This document shows positions 12,697-24,210 of a stretch of DNA of 64,000 bases, one piece after another (positions within the stretch are counted from its first letter, which is position 1; each line of letters opens with the position of its first letter). This stretch comes from Acanthaster planci (taxonomy: Eukaryota; Echinodermata; Asteroidea; Valvatida; Acanthasteridae): positions 927,827-991,826 of the forward strand of contig NW_019091426.1 of assembly GCF_001949145.1 (NCBI RefSeq), given 5' to 3'. The notes under the pieces are model-generated. The model searched no databases. It was given only the letters and a program-made list of their open reading frames with translations, and was not told where the DNA came from. The translations under genes and the position numbers were made by a program.

Positions 12697-15600
12697 TCAA
12701 ATGGATTTCAGGTTCAACTTATCCTCAAGGTATTTGAATTGGTTCACCATTTCCTCCAGAGGCTTTGTGGCATCAAGAACCTGACAGATATGAGAAAAAA
12801 AAGAGAGAAATTTGGTAAAAAAGATGTGACGGAATTAACGTTGAATTCAACTGTCACAGGGACTTCAGCTTTGAATTTAGAGGGATATTCTGAACTCACT
12901 ATTACTGGTGCTGGGAGTTCAAATTTTGTTTTCCTGATGAGCCAGTCTTCATGGGTCTCGTGAAGGTCTCGCAGATAGTCCATAGGTATTTCTGACTCCT
13001 CCTTACGGCTACGTTCTCGAATCCGTCTATCACACAGCTCAGGGGTGCTACGAAGATACACTGACAGGAGTAAAAAAAATCGTTCAGTTGATGGAGATCC
13101 TTAGTGTGTTCTTCGTGATGAATCACTCATGCTCTCGGTGGCATCGAAGTTCACTACATCTGTGATGGGCTGTGGTATGTTTTGTCACGAATGATGCTAC
13201 AGACAACATGGTGTATGCTACCAAATGGCAGTTAAATGTACGACTTATTGCATGGTGTTTGCCACTGAGCTGACCTTAATTCCTTAGATATTCTGGCTTG
13301 GAATCTTTCACTCAGAGTCTAGTCTTCCAGTGTGCAGGAAATACGTGTAACAGCTTTGTTTTGTACTTAAACTTCTGAGGGGCATCAAGTCTCGTGAGGT
13401 AAAGGAGGTTGACTCCTGCCTGCCTACATGTACATCTTAAAATACCTGGTTGGGTAAGGATGAATGCATTACATGTAGGCATTTTAATATGCTCACACTG
13501 TGATTGTGACAAACAGTGATGTGGAACAAGGCTTTAAATAGAATCTGGCTTCAGACTAAAAGTCTCATAGTGTCAATGCATATTTAGCCAATAAACTGAA
13601 ATTTTTGCTTCAACATATTCTAGAATTCCAACTGCCCAAGCTGAAGAACATGGACAAGCCACTGACCTATGTGATCAATGTGAAGATCTTTGGTCGTTTT
13701 CAGCCAGTCAAACCATTCACACAGTACATTGTATTCTGGTCTCTGCAAAAACTTGCTATGAAGTGAAAGAAAACAAAATAGGAAAATCAAATGAAAAAAA
13801 ACCCACATTTTAACAACTTAGCATGTTTCATATAAGTTTGAATTATAATGATTCAATATGCTAAATTTGCTTAATGGCTATTAATTAATAGTACAGTCTA
13901 AGAAAATTGTATTTCACGGGAACTAAAACACAATTATTTTGAACACGAGTAGGCTCTGTGGGTCAAAAATGAAAAACAAGTATTCCAAAAGTTGGTTAAG
14001 AGTTTCATATAGACATCACTTGATACCCGTGCACCAACTCTATGAGAATGGTCTGAAAAACTCTAAGCATTTTCTAAGTAAATGCTTCAATATTATCCTC
14101 ACTTAGTTTTGACTTTTTAGAATGTTATTGCCTTCTGGTGGTTATATTACTTCAGGAAAAAATCAGTAACATCCAAGTGTGGAATTCTTACCCAATGAGT
14201 CAAAGTGGAAAAAAGTGACTCAAAACACTGTTCTTAATGGTACCAAAGGCATGAGTTGTGCTCAAAAATGGGAATAGTGACAAAACACGAATGGTAATCC
14301 TTTTTTTCACAGAATCTACCCAAACTCTGCTCCGGAATTTTTCAGGATAGTAATTTTTTTGTGTGTGGAGTAGTTGCTATAGTCTAAAATGAAGAAGGGA
14401 CAGTGCAATTGGAAATGTAAGGAATGAACCTCCAAGACAAAGAAGAAAAATATCTCCACCTTTTAAAGAGGTTTTCTGTGAAGCAGTATTTGCCACTGTA
14501 TATGGAGCGTTCCATCAGTTTGACCCTGCAGTTTGTCTTAGCTTCGTGGACCTCAAGTCTTGTGAACTGGGCATAAGACTCAAAGGCAAAACTCCATCGT
14601 GCAGGATCCTTATAGAATAGATCCTGACAAACCAAAAAACTCAAATCAATCAGATGTATAATTTATGATTTAGAAAGAGTGCATACTGGCATCTACATGT
14701 ACCCCTGCTCAATGGGCCTATAGGACATTCAGTCTGAAGTCCATGTGGAGTTTATTGCTTCCTGCTGAAATTCTAGCAAAACCAGCAAATTCAAATGCAC
14801 GTTAAACTCTCCGTTGGGAGAAGTAATCTGTCTTGCTTAGGAGCACAAATACATTGGCTGCAACCGGGTAAGCTGAATTTGAATCCATAATCAGCAGAAT
14901 CGACCACAGACCTTGAAACTGGTGACCACAAAATGAAGGCTAGTTTATTCTAGTTTAAATCCACATTTGGTTTTCTTGCCTTAAAGGTCCAAAGAACACA
15001 AAATTTCACAAAACAAAAAAATGAGAATTCTACAAGGTCTACATTTAAGTAATCGTTTGTTCATTCCTACTTCATTGTGACTCTTTCAGTGTTTTGCTAA
15101 AACTGCTAACAAGCTTCCTAAATCAAGCCTGTAATCTGGAACTACGTACTACGGCCTAACCATCCTCAATCCTTTGAAATCCTCCAGGCAGTTTTGGAGC
15201 ATTTAAGAGGATTGAGGCTGCAGTGCAAAATCGCATTGCTTAGTACGAAGGATGCATTGTCTCAAAGTTGTAGATTAGACCTTGTGTTGTTCACGTTCAG
15301 CCACGCTTAATTCATGCCCACATTGTTTGTGAAATCCTCCTGACTGTTCCAGGACACCATTTACACTGTCTCAGCATAATGAGAGGAATTGCTGGAGGAT
15401 TTTGGAGGATTGAGGCAGTGGGCTCCCCTCCACAGAATATATTCAAGAACTATTGGAGGATTTTGGAAGACTGAGGCTGTATCCAATTTTTTCATGGTGG
15501 CTGTAGGAGGATTTTTAAGGATTGAAGGTGTATCCATACAGCAAGGATTTGCTCTATGGTGTATCCTAGGCAAAAGGGCCTCGGCAGTTAAGGTTAGAAT

Positions 15601-17025
15601 CCAACATTTTCAAACCAATGTATTTTCTGACTTCTTTATTACAAATTCACGACACCAAGAAAATGTAAGCACCGTTCTGTTCTGCAAATTTTATTTCAAG
15701 CAGTCCTGATAAAGGCAAAATGTAAGTAAATTTGTTTACCAATATATTTTGTCCCCTGTTATTCCGCCACTTGTGGACAGGCTCAGGCAAGACCTCGATT
15801 CCTTCCTTCTGGCTGAAGTAATTCAGCAATGTTGATTTCCCGCTTCCAATGTTTCCTTCAACAACGATCTGGGACAGAAAAAAAAAATGAAACGATCAAA
15901 TCAAAGTATATCGAAGTTCATGAACAAGAAAATATAGAAATTATATTCATACACGTAGATAAAAAAATGTCATGCATGAAAGGTACTGTTAAGTGTAATC
16001 TTAGCTTTGCACAATTTCATTTTATTCCCGAGTTGATTGTCCTATGAATGGATGTTATTCAAAGGTAAATCAACCAATAATACATGGTAAGTGATGACAT
16101 GAAGTCGGATGACCTCATCATTCACTTGAACACTTAATAAGCCAATTTCCTGTTGCGTCACCAGGTTGATTTTAGCGCCCCCACACGAGTAATTGAACAA
16201 AAAAAGCTGGCTAGAGGGGAACAAAATGTCAACAATAGAAATCATGAGCCTCCAGTCGCCAAATGTTACGCAACGTTGTTGTCAAGAATTTGTTCCCCTC
16301 TGTTAATAAGCCTTCTGAGCTTGCGCACATGAAACGTGAAAAAGGCTTATCGCAGTTCACCTACATGTGTATGAGACCCAGGTCGATTTGTTATTCATAA
16401 GTTGATTGAGTAGGTTGAAAGGCAACTTAAAAGAACTTGTGATGTGAAGATCCATTCATTGTGTTTGAGTGACTGACTTGACTGTCTGAGAAGCGAGATA
16501 GGAGCACTGGCTTGGTTGCCATTACCAGCATTAACTGACATGACTGATTGGCCATAAGTCTGTATCTGGCCACCATACATTTGGGTGATCGATGGTACAG
16601 CCCACTACACTACAGTTCAACATGTTCAACATCAACCTCGGCACTGTTGAATCAAGGAGGAAGGACACAAACTTGAATAAGCCTAGGCTACGCTCCTGAT
16701 TCCACAAACAATGAAACATGACAAACAAGAAAGAATCCAATGATAAGTTAATACTTGAATTGAAAAGAATGACACAAAAACCTACCGTCCTTGTCTTCTC
16801 ATGGGATGTTTTACTGTTGCTAATGTTGCTTGTGGCAGTGGTACTGACATTAGCCTTTGAGCCGATGTCCGACAGCGGAGCGCGATTTGGTGTGACAGCA
16901 TCACTACTACATGTACTAGCATTCAGCATGTCCGCTTCTTCGCGCCGGTTTTCCTTTGCATCAACTCGTGCATTTGGTCGCTTTTGAGACAGGATTCCGG
17001 AATTTCCTTGTTTTTCTCCGAGCAT
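12697..17025 (-). CDS. TK2: TK2/dNK-family deoxynucleoside kinase, copy b (288 aa, 6 exons)
   Basis: Deoxynucleoside salvage kinase, same six-exon structure as copy a. Exons on the minus strand: 17025-16786, 15868-15740, 14623-14460, 13755-13667, 13060-12900, 12780-12697; phases close. The P-loop [12 protein letters not shown] starts at residue 81; [22 protein letters not shown] and RSTPELC...RSRKEES follow. The start at 17025 (MLGEKQGN) parallels MLGGNREN in copy a; the frame is open upstream to an ATG at 17103, but that extension has no counterpart in copies a or c. The first exon carries a perfect KEN box (DAKENRREE, residues 24-26) and a D-box-like RAPLSDI (48-54), followed by a Ser/Thr-rich stretch. 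No mitochondrial leader is apparent. The gene is convergent with copy a and divergent from copy c, sharing a 576-bp promoter region with the latter. Introns hold a repeat element (15155-15550) and a small inverted repeat (16214-16301). Confidence 0.9.
15155..15550 (+). repeat. Dispersed CCTCAATCC-family element, copy A
   Basis: Lies in intron 2 of kinase copy b. Contains repeated blocks such as GGAGGATTTTGGAGGATTGA and TCCTCAATCC, partly self-complementary. Most of its length aligns, in reverse orientation, with 43265-43690 in the HERPUD2 5' intron: shared landmarks are the CTGTATCCAATTTTTTC and CATAATGAGAGGAATTGC blocks and ATGCATTGTCTCAA. No coding capacity seen. Confidence 0.7.
16214..16301. 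repeat. Short inverted repeat in intron 1 of kinase copy b
   Basis: AGAGGGGAACAAAATGTCAA is mirrored at the other end by TTGTCAAGAATTTGTTCCCC plus TCT, giving arms of about 23 bp with a few differences around a 40-bp centre. MITE-like, but too small to classify. Confidence 0.55.
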
Positions 17026-17152
17026 TTTGATTGTTAATTTCCTTGAATGTAATAGTGAAGCGTAAAAATTCCGATAAAGTGGTCGATAAAAACCGATAAA
17101 CATAGATTTTTATGATTGAAATATCATCGAGATGTACACACGAAATCTGTCC

Positions 17153-17172
17153 TGTTGAAAAACCCCGCGCTT
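17153..17172 (-). promoter_or_regulatory. Shared GC-rich promoter block of kinase copy b
   Basis: On the minus strand reads AAGCGCGGGGTTTTTCAACA, 128 bp upstream of the copy b start. Differs from the copy a block (4349-4367) only by one T in the T-run. Confidence 0.55.
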
Positions 17173-17485
17173 AATTTCTTGGATCATTCCAAATGTAACC
17201 TTAAGGGGCGCCGCAGCTTTCACTTACCATTAAAAATACAACAAAGATGTAGTTCAGTCTATATTTGGGTACAATAAGAAATGTAAATTGAACACATAAG
17301 GAATTAATTTAAACTATTTTATTCTCTTTTAATTTTTGTCTGAAGTAATACAGAAAACTATCTATAAATACTTCGCACCCCACTCTTATAAAGTGGTATC
17401 GCTACATCTTAGACTGGCGCCGAAGAATTCGTACTCAGAATGAGGTGTTTGGTCAGGAGAGAAGACTTCCTGTGTGCATTTTTCA

Positions 17486-17501
17486 GGCGCGAGATTTTGA
17501 A
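17486..17501 (+). promoter_or_regulatory. CDE/CHR-like pair upstream of kinase copy c
   Basis: GGCGCGAGATTTTGAA combines a GC-rich half (CDE-like) and TTTGAA, the canonical CHR core bound by DREAM/MuvB complexes in cell-cycle genes. Single occurrence of a short motif, so suggestive only. Confidence 0.35.
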
Positions 17502-17601
17502 CTGTTTTTAACCTCAAAAGGACTCGGAGGCCCTACACAGCTGCAGCCATCTGAATCTTTTTTATTCAGTAATTCAATCAGTCTCTAAAACGCTTGCAAA
17601 G

Positions 17602-20227
17602 ATGTCAAATGAAAATCAGGAAAACTCTGGCGAGGAAGAATTGCACAGCCCCATAACAAATATGCTTTTGACGCGACAAAACAGATTTGAAAGACTTGAT
17701 TTAAATCGTGTTAATTCGAGGGTGAGTTCTCAACACCGAGCACCTTTGGGCGATATCACCTCAGTTAGCAATGTCATCAGTGAAAACAACAGCACTTACG
17801 GCCCTAAAACAGACAAACCAAGAACAGTAAGTACACGTATGCAACTGGGTTTTAAGAACTGCATCACTGCATACTTGATTGAATTAAACAAATTATTTTT
17901 TGGTCAAAGTGTCAGGCCGATAGGCCTAGGCTGCAGTAGGCCTATTTCAGTGATCTAGCAGTAGGCCTAGCATGCAGTCACTAGCAGTAGCACTGTCTTA
18001 GAAAGACAGGAGATCTAGGCAACGAGCCATGTTTGAAATGGGCTTACAGATTTCAGAGTTATGGCTATGAGTATAAATCATGTCACAATCTATGTCTGTT
18101 CATCATGTTCATAGCTGCCAGCATGTCCCCGTCATGCCGGTGTATTTCCGACTGGCAAAGACCTAGACAGTCTCTAGACAACAGAGTAGACTAGTTCGAC
18201 ATCTGAAGGGAACAGTCATTTTTCTGGAAAGTAATCCCACATTTAGCATGTTTGGAAAGAGCTTCATGTCTGACTACCATCTTAGAGCTCATGCTGGACC
18301 ATGAGATGACAGAAAATATCATTGTACTCCTAGGGGCCCTAGCTAGGTCTAACGTTATTTTTTAAAAATTGAATCTTTTCCCTCTTAGATTAGTATTTTT
18401 CTTCAGAAGATTGACACTTTTTGTAGTTTTGAAGTCCAGGAAGATAAATCATGTAAGTAGTGGCTGAGATATAAAAATCTCTTTCAGACATATTTTTAAA
18501 AAAAGAAAAAAAAGATCTGTTATCATTTTCTAACATACTCAGGCAGTGGGAGTAAACTTATAGTTGCAATAGGCTCCGTATTTTGTTCAGCCAGATTCCA
18601 CTCATTTATCTTTGTCCTCGATATTTTTCTTTTGAAAACTTACCATTTAACAGATTGTTATTGAGGGCAACATTGGCAGTGGAAAATCAACACTGCTCAA
18701 GTATTTTGACCAGAAGAAAGGGATTGAGGTCTTTCCGGAGCCCGTCCGCAAATGGCAGGATGTCCGCGGCACCAACATGCTGGACCTGCTGTACCAGGAC
18801 CCCAGCCGTTGGAGCTTTGCATTCCAGTCTTACGTCCAGTTCACCATGCTGCAGGTGCACCAGGCTCCGACCAGCCGGCGAGTCAAGATGATGGAGCGGT
18901 CCTTGCACAGCTGCAAGTACTGCTTCATCGAGAACCTGTATCAGACCCGAAGGCTGCAGAGGCCCGAGTACAACGTGCTGAGCGAGTGGTTTGATTGGCT
19001 GCAGACCACAAAGGATTTGCATATTGACCATATAGGTTAGCACAGCAGTGACACTTGGCCTTATCTCTTGATAATAGCGTCGTCAGTCCTGCCTGTTTCC
19101 ACAGGTTTTTCTAGCCTCGTGTTTGGCTGGTTCTATGGATAAGGATTTTTGGTCTTGGAACATAAAGTTTTTCGTTGAGTTAGATAAAACATAACAACTG
19201 AAACGTCACTTGTATAATTGCAAAAATATCCTTCCTGCAAACTTTCATCATGCTCATATTAACAAGAATACTATTGTTATCAAGGATTTTTAGAAAACTT
19301 CCAAAATTCTCTCAAAAGACTTCTCTCTTGGTTTGTCATTAATCATTTTTGGGATAGGCTAAATACTGCCTTCCTAAATCCTTCATTTCCTTCAAAAACC
19401 TGGTAGATTCTGAAGGGTTACGCTATTGACATGGTGAATAAAAGCCACCAATTACATATAAATTGCTTAATACGCATGTAAGCAAATAAATCTCTCTTTT
19501 TTTCATTGCTCACTTTGTAAACTTGCACCATTTATTTACTTTTGTTTATCAAGTGTACCTTCGCAGCACCCCTGAGCAGTGTGAGAAGCGTATTATTGCA
19601 CGCAGCCGTAAAGAGGAGTCTGGGATACCTCTAGACTATCTCAGAGAACTGCACCAGATGCATGAAGACTGGCTCTTCAGGAGGACGAAGTTTGAACTCC
19701 CAGCGCCAGTATTAGTAAGTTCACACTCGCTGCTTTCACAGAATTTCACTACGACATTTGGTGTTTTGCGTCATTTTTTGGTTACCATTAAGCATGGATT
19801 AAGCTCACATTAACTGATGAATCCTTTTTCTTCCGCAAGTTTCACCTTCATTACTCCTAGATGGGGGGGTTGCAGAGTATGTTCTGGTTTGAAATTTGCA
19901 GTTGAAGATTTTTGCCCCCTGAAAACTGGGAAGTCCAAAATTTTGGAAGCAGGACTTGACACAACCCTCTGCAGACATGTACACGTATTCACTTTCCATC
20001 ATATTCCGTCAATGTCCTACAGTTTCACTTTGATCTATTTCTCCACCTTATGCCTTTTTCATGGTCTTCTTGTTCCTACAATTTCATAACTTGAGTGGAA
20101 CAGGTTTTCTTCAATTGTTCAACTGTTCTCGCCTATCACAAAGGTTCTTGACGCGACTAAACCCCTTGACGATATGGTAGAACAATTCACACTGCTAGAG
20201 GAGAAGCTTCATCTTCAAAATCTATGA
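17602..20227 (+). CDS. TK2: TK2/dNK-family deoxynucleoside kinase, copy c (283 aa, 4 exons, fused central exon)
   Basis: Deoxynucleoside salvage kinase. Exons: 17602-17826, 18654-19035, 19554-19714, 20144-20227; phases close. The 382-bp second exon corresponds to exons 2, 3 and 4 of copies a and b joined without introns; the flanking introns sit at the same places as in the paralogues. The P-loop is [12 protein letters not shown] from residue 76; EPVRKW, MMERSLHSCKYCF, FDWL and RSTPEQC...RSRKEESG follow. The fused exon looks GC-richer, with more codons ending in C or G, than the matching exons of copies a and b. The first exon (75 residues) begins MSNENQENSGEEELHSP, has QEN (6-8) in place of an exact KEN, and RAPLGDI (46-52), a close match to the cyclin B type destruction box. 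No mitochondrial leader is apparent. Divergent from copy b. Confidence 0.9.
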
Positions 20228-23200
20228 CGGAGTTATTTCTCGTAGGTATGTTTAATTTGTTTTTACCGAGTACCACTTACGACAATTCACTTTATAGAGA
20301 TACTTTTACAGAATAGTGTAAATAGACCGAGAATGCTAGATTCATCAATTTAGATTGATCATTCTACAAAAAGACTCCTTTACAGTGAAGGGAGAAATCA
20401 GAAGGGGGGGTTCTCCCCGAGGGCTGAGAGCTTTAGAAATCTCAGCCTCTTCAAAACGACAATACAGTCAAGACATTGCCTCTCACTAGGCCTTGTTGAT
20501 AATGCAGTGGGAGGGCTCAGAGTGTGTAATCTGTCCACCAGTCTCCTCGAGTTTCAAAATTGTGGGTCATACAGCCGTTTATGGAGAAATGATAAACCAC
20601 AGTGGTGGGTCTCACAACTTACACAGGGTCTCCATTATGGGGTTTCAAGAGTTTCCTTGTTTTATGCCTCGCATTGTTTTTTTACTTCTGTCAACAAAAT
20701 ACGCTGCATTGATTATGCATCAACAAAAATAGTGATCTAAGAGAGATTTCTCTGAGGCAGATTTATCAATGACCTGAGAGTGCCCACTTCGTAAAAATGG
20801 TTTCAAGTCTGTAATTAATTTGTACTCTTTCTCTGCAGTTATACATGGAAACAAAACAGGTTGAATGAAAAAAAAAATCACATTTCACTTTGGCAGCGAA
20901 CGCATTTGCATTTTAAAGTGAAAGGGTGGTCAGCTGAAATGTTGGGGAAAAAACGGTTGCTTGACAAGAAACAAATATGGAAATTTTCCCAGCATACAAC
21001 CCCAAAAGTGCCAAAATGTCCTGTAAAATAGAAAACAAAACATTGGAAGTAGAGTTAGTGAAAAACAAAGGCTCATTTAAACTGCTGTAGTCAAATAATT
21101 ACTTTGCTACAATTTTTTTATAAGGGGGAAAGAATGCGGAGTGACAAGATGTTGTTCTGTTGTTGCTCAATTAAACCAGAAAGCTAATCTGTTGGAGCCA
21201 AGATTTTAAAGGATCCAGGAAATGAATTTTTCTTAGAATCACTTTTTGTGTATCTTTGTTTTCCATGTTTGAAGACTGTTTGACATCTTCTTTGAGTTAC
21301 GTGAACTGAACGGTGCACTTTTTCAAACATTAGATTGACCAAGCATTTCTGAACAAGTGAGGGCGCTTTTGCTGTGATGTAAATCCAGGAAGACATGGTT
21401 CAGGTTGCATGTTTTCATGTTCAAATTGCAAACCCAAAATTTGCTATCTGGGAACATTTCTGTGAAAGGATTTTTACTGGATTATTGCCATATACTCACA
21501 CAGCAATAAATTGCCAAAGAAAATGAAATCTGCCATAGCAGTGGTTAAAGAAATCTAGAAATTTTCTGTGCACAAATCAGTTCAACATTGAAATTCAGTG
21601 CCTTGGATGGCATCATAGTTCTTTTCATGAATATGCAAACAGCATTAGCATAAACCAAAAAAAGCATCAAGATATGGGTTAAAATTGCAAAACAAATTTT
21701 AAAATAAGGTTAATTGAAACCCAAAAATCCAATTTCAAGGGTTTGTAGTAAAATTTATGAAAATATTTCTATTTCCTGGTTCCTTTAATGCTACAGATTT
21801 CATACATTTTCGAATCTGACTTGGACATTTTGTTTTTCTTATAAGAATGTACCGTACACGCACATGACGTATGACACACTGGCAAATTATTTGACCGCAT
21901 CTCACAGCATCTAGGTGAAATCAGATTTGAAAAAGAAAGCTTGTCTGCTTGACTGATTATTAAATCTCTTGACCACAAGGGCAAACACAGCATAAATTAC
22001 TGGCTGAAAGTGAAATGTTCAACCAAAATAACGCAGTATGCCTTTACAGCCAGCGTATGTACAGAAATGAAGGTGTATCATTGTGTATGCACGTACTCAC
22101 TACATGTACTGTACAAAAAATGTACATACTTTCAACAGTCAGGTTTTTTAACAATTTAAAACTGTATTTTTAATCCCTCTTTAAAGTCTCATCTCAGAAT
22201 TTTAAAAAATTTTTAAAGTACCTTAACTAAAATTTCCGAATTGACTGTAATTTTTAAAATTTTCTGTGTTAATTGCTGTGTTAACATGGGCGTAGTTTCT
22301 TTGAATTTACATGTATATTTACTGGTACATTCATAATTCTAATTTTCCACAAACCAAGCAGTGGTCATTTTGAGTACTTTTGTTGCCTAAGATAAACAAG
22401 CACAACTGACAGGTGTACCTTTAGCAGCATGTTTGTAAACCAGACATTTCGTACACACATGCATCTGTAATGGTTACCTGCCCAATGGCACAGCTAGGGT
22501 TAAAATGGTATTTGTGCAAGAGACTATCCTTCCATCGCAGGTCAAACATCCATTTCCAAGAATGGTTTTGAATATTTCAATGTCCTGTCTGAAGTTTCAA
22601 GGTTACCGGTTCCAAATGGTACACTAGTTGTCAAATGTATCAATGGTCAAGTGTTTCGCAAAGCCCTGCAGGTAAGATTTATCACTCTCAGGTAAAAGGC
22701 AATGTTCCCCTCAGGGGAGAGGGTATGTACACAGAAAGAATACTCCCCAATCAAGTCAATTTGTTAAATGTTTGAAGCATGCATTTAAATGCCATGTACA
22801 GTGGTGATCACGTCAACTTTCATTTCTGTTGATGTTTTGTCAGTGTTAATGACATTTTACACTTACGTAGCATAGTACACATTTCATTCCTATCGAGGAG
22901 AACATTACACTTGTATGTAAAACTGTAACGGAAACTTTTTCCTCGTGTAGGTTTTTTAAAGCCACTCAAGGAGAAAACTATACAGACACTGGTAACTTTA
23001 CCATTTATAATTAATTTTATTTACACAAAAATCAGGTCGATTTCATAATTTTGTGTGTATTCTATCTGCATTTTAACTGCATTTTAAAGATCACTTGGGA
23101 CTATTCTAAATTTTTCTATTGATAAATACATGTACATATTTTAATCATTAGTTTACATTTTTAATCAACTAATATGTAAGTCAGTCTTCTGATGAGCCAC

Positions 23201-24210
23201 TGTTTTGTTGTAGTGATTTTAGGTTTCGTATCTTCCACTGAAGAGAGATATCTCAAACAAATTTCTTCTGATGGCAAATAAACCAGTAAAGTACAGTACA
23301 TGTATTTTGGAAGCTTCTTTCATTTTGTTCAAATGTTTCGAAAATGCCATGCTAGGTTTTGAAAGACTAACCGCCAATTATAACTCAAAACAGCAATGGT
23401 TAAAAGCATACATGACAGTGGTTTCATGGATTTGTAAAACAAACACTTATTGAAAAGGGTGTACATGGGGAAAAATTCTCCATTTTGTTTTTCTGAATTA
23501 GGGATGGGCCACACACAAAGAATCGTTCCCCTGATGGTGGGAAACCAACGAGGGCAGTAAAAAAAAGAAGAAGTCAGGAGCTAATTCACAACTACTTGTA
23601 CTGATTTAACCGCAAGTATGTTAGTCTTGGCTCAAGACGTCAGTAATTGATAGCAATGGTTGCTTTTGTATATACAACTTTTTTTCTTCTCGCATTGTGC
23701 TCGCTCTAACGTCTTGATTATTTGCATGAATAAGGACACAGTCATTCTATGAAAATTAGTCCACTGGTGTAAACAAGCGACTGACGGGGGGAAGGGGGCA
23801 ACCTAGGTTCCCCCTTCTGTACTTCGTAACATGGTGAGAATGTGCCATTTGTAAAGTGACTTTACACCCCACTGGCTTCGATCCCACTTATGAGAAAATG
23901 AGACATAAATAGGTACAAAGTCACGAGCAGCAAAATCATAAAAAGAACTTACACACCGGTTAATTTTCAATTAACAAACCGAGACTGCAAAAAAGCATAA
24001 AAGTGATTTCTAAGGCTATTTACAAGTTGTCGGGTGACAAGCTAGGACTAGCTTTCCAACGGGACAAAGTTGCTCAAGTTGTCTTAATAAACAGATCACT
24101 CTCTTGAGAATCTGACATGAAAGTACCGTTTAAGAGGAATAGAATTGAGTATAACAATAGCACTAATTGACCGTTCTTCTGAATGGCACAATCTTCCAGG
24201 GTTATGCAAG
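20228..24210. other. Intergenic region between kinase copy c and CHMP4
   Basis: Convergent 3' ends. Probably includes the 3' UTRs of both genes. No exon with recognisable similarity, no clear repeat element; AT-rich unique DNA. Confidence 0.5.

Larger units (their letters stand above)
17026..17601. promoter_or_regulatory. Bidirectional promoter region between kinase copies b and c
   Basis: 576 bp separate the two divergent start codons, so both promoters must lie here. Copy b side: block 17153-17172, the same as 4349-4367 in front of copy a. Copy c side: GGCGCG (17486-17491) followed after 3 bp by TTTTGAA (17495-17501), about 100 bp upstream of the ATG. That spacing resembles the CDE/CHR pairs of G2/M genes in vertebrates (CHR consensus TTTGAA). 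No TATA box is evident. Promoter location is an inference; the motifs are visible. Confidence 0.55.

Noticed and set aside
12744-13061. 105-codon continuous reading of kinase copy b exon 5 into the intron as a separate gene
   Set aside because: The part after 12900 follows a GTGAGT donor and has no homology; the family resemblance ends exactly at the splice site.
17026-17103. Amino-terminal extension of kinase copy b to ATG 17103
   Set aside because: Copies a and c have no such segment, and copy a starts with the same MLG residues as the 17025 start.
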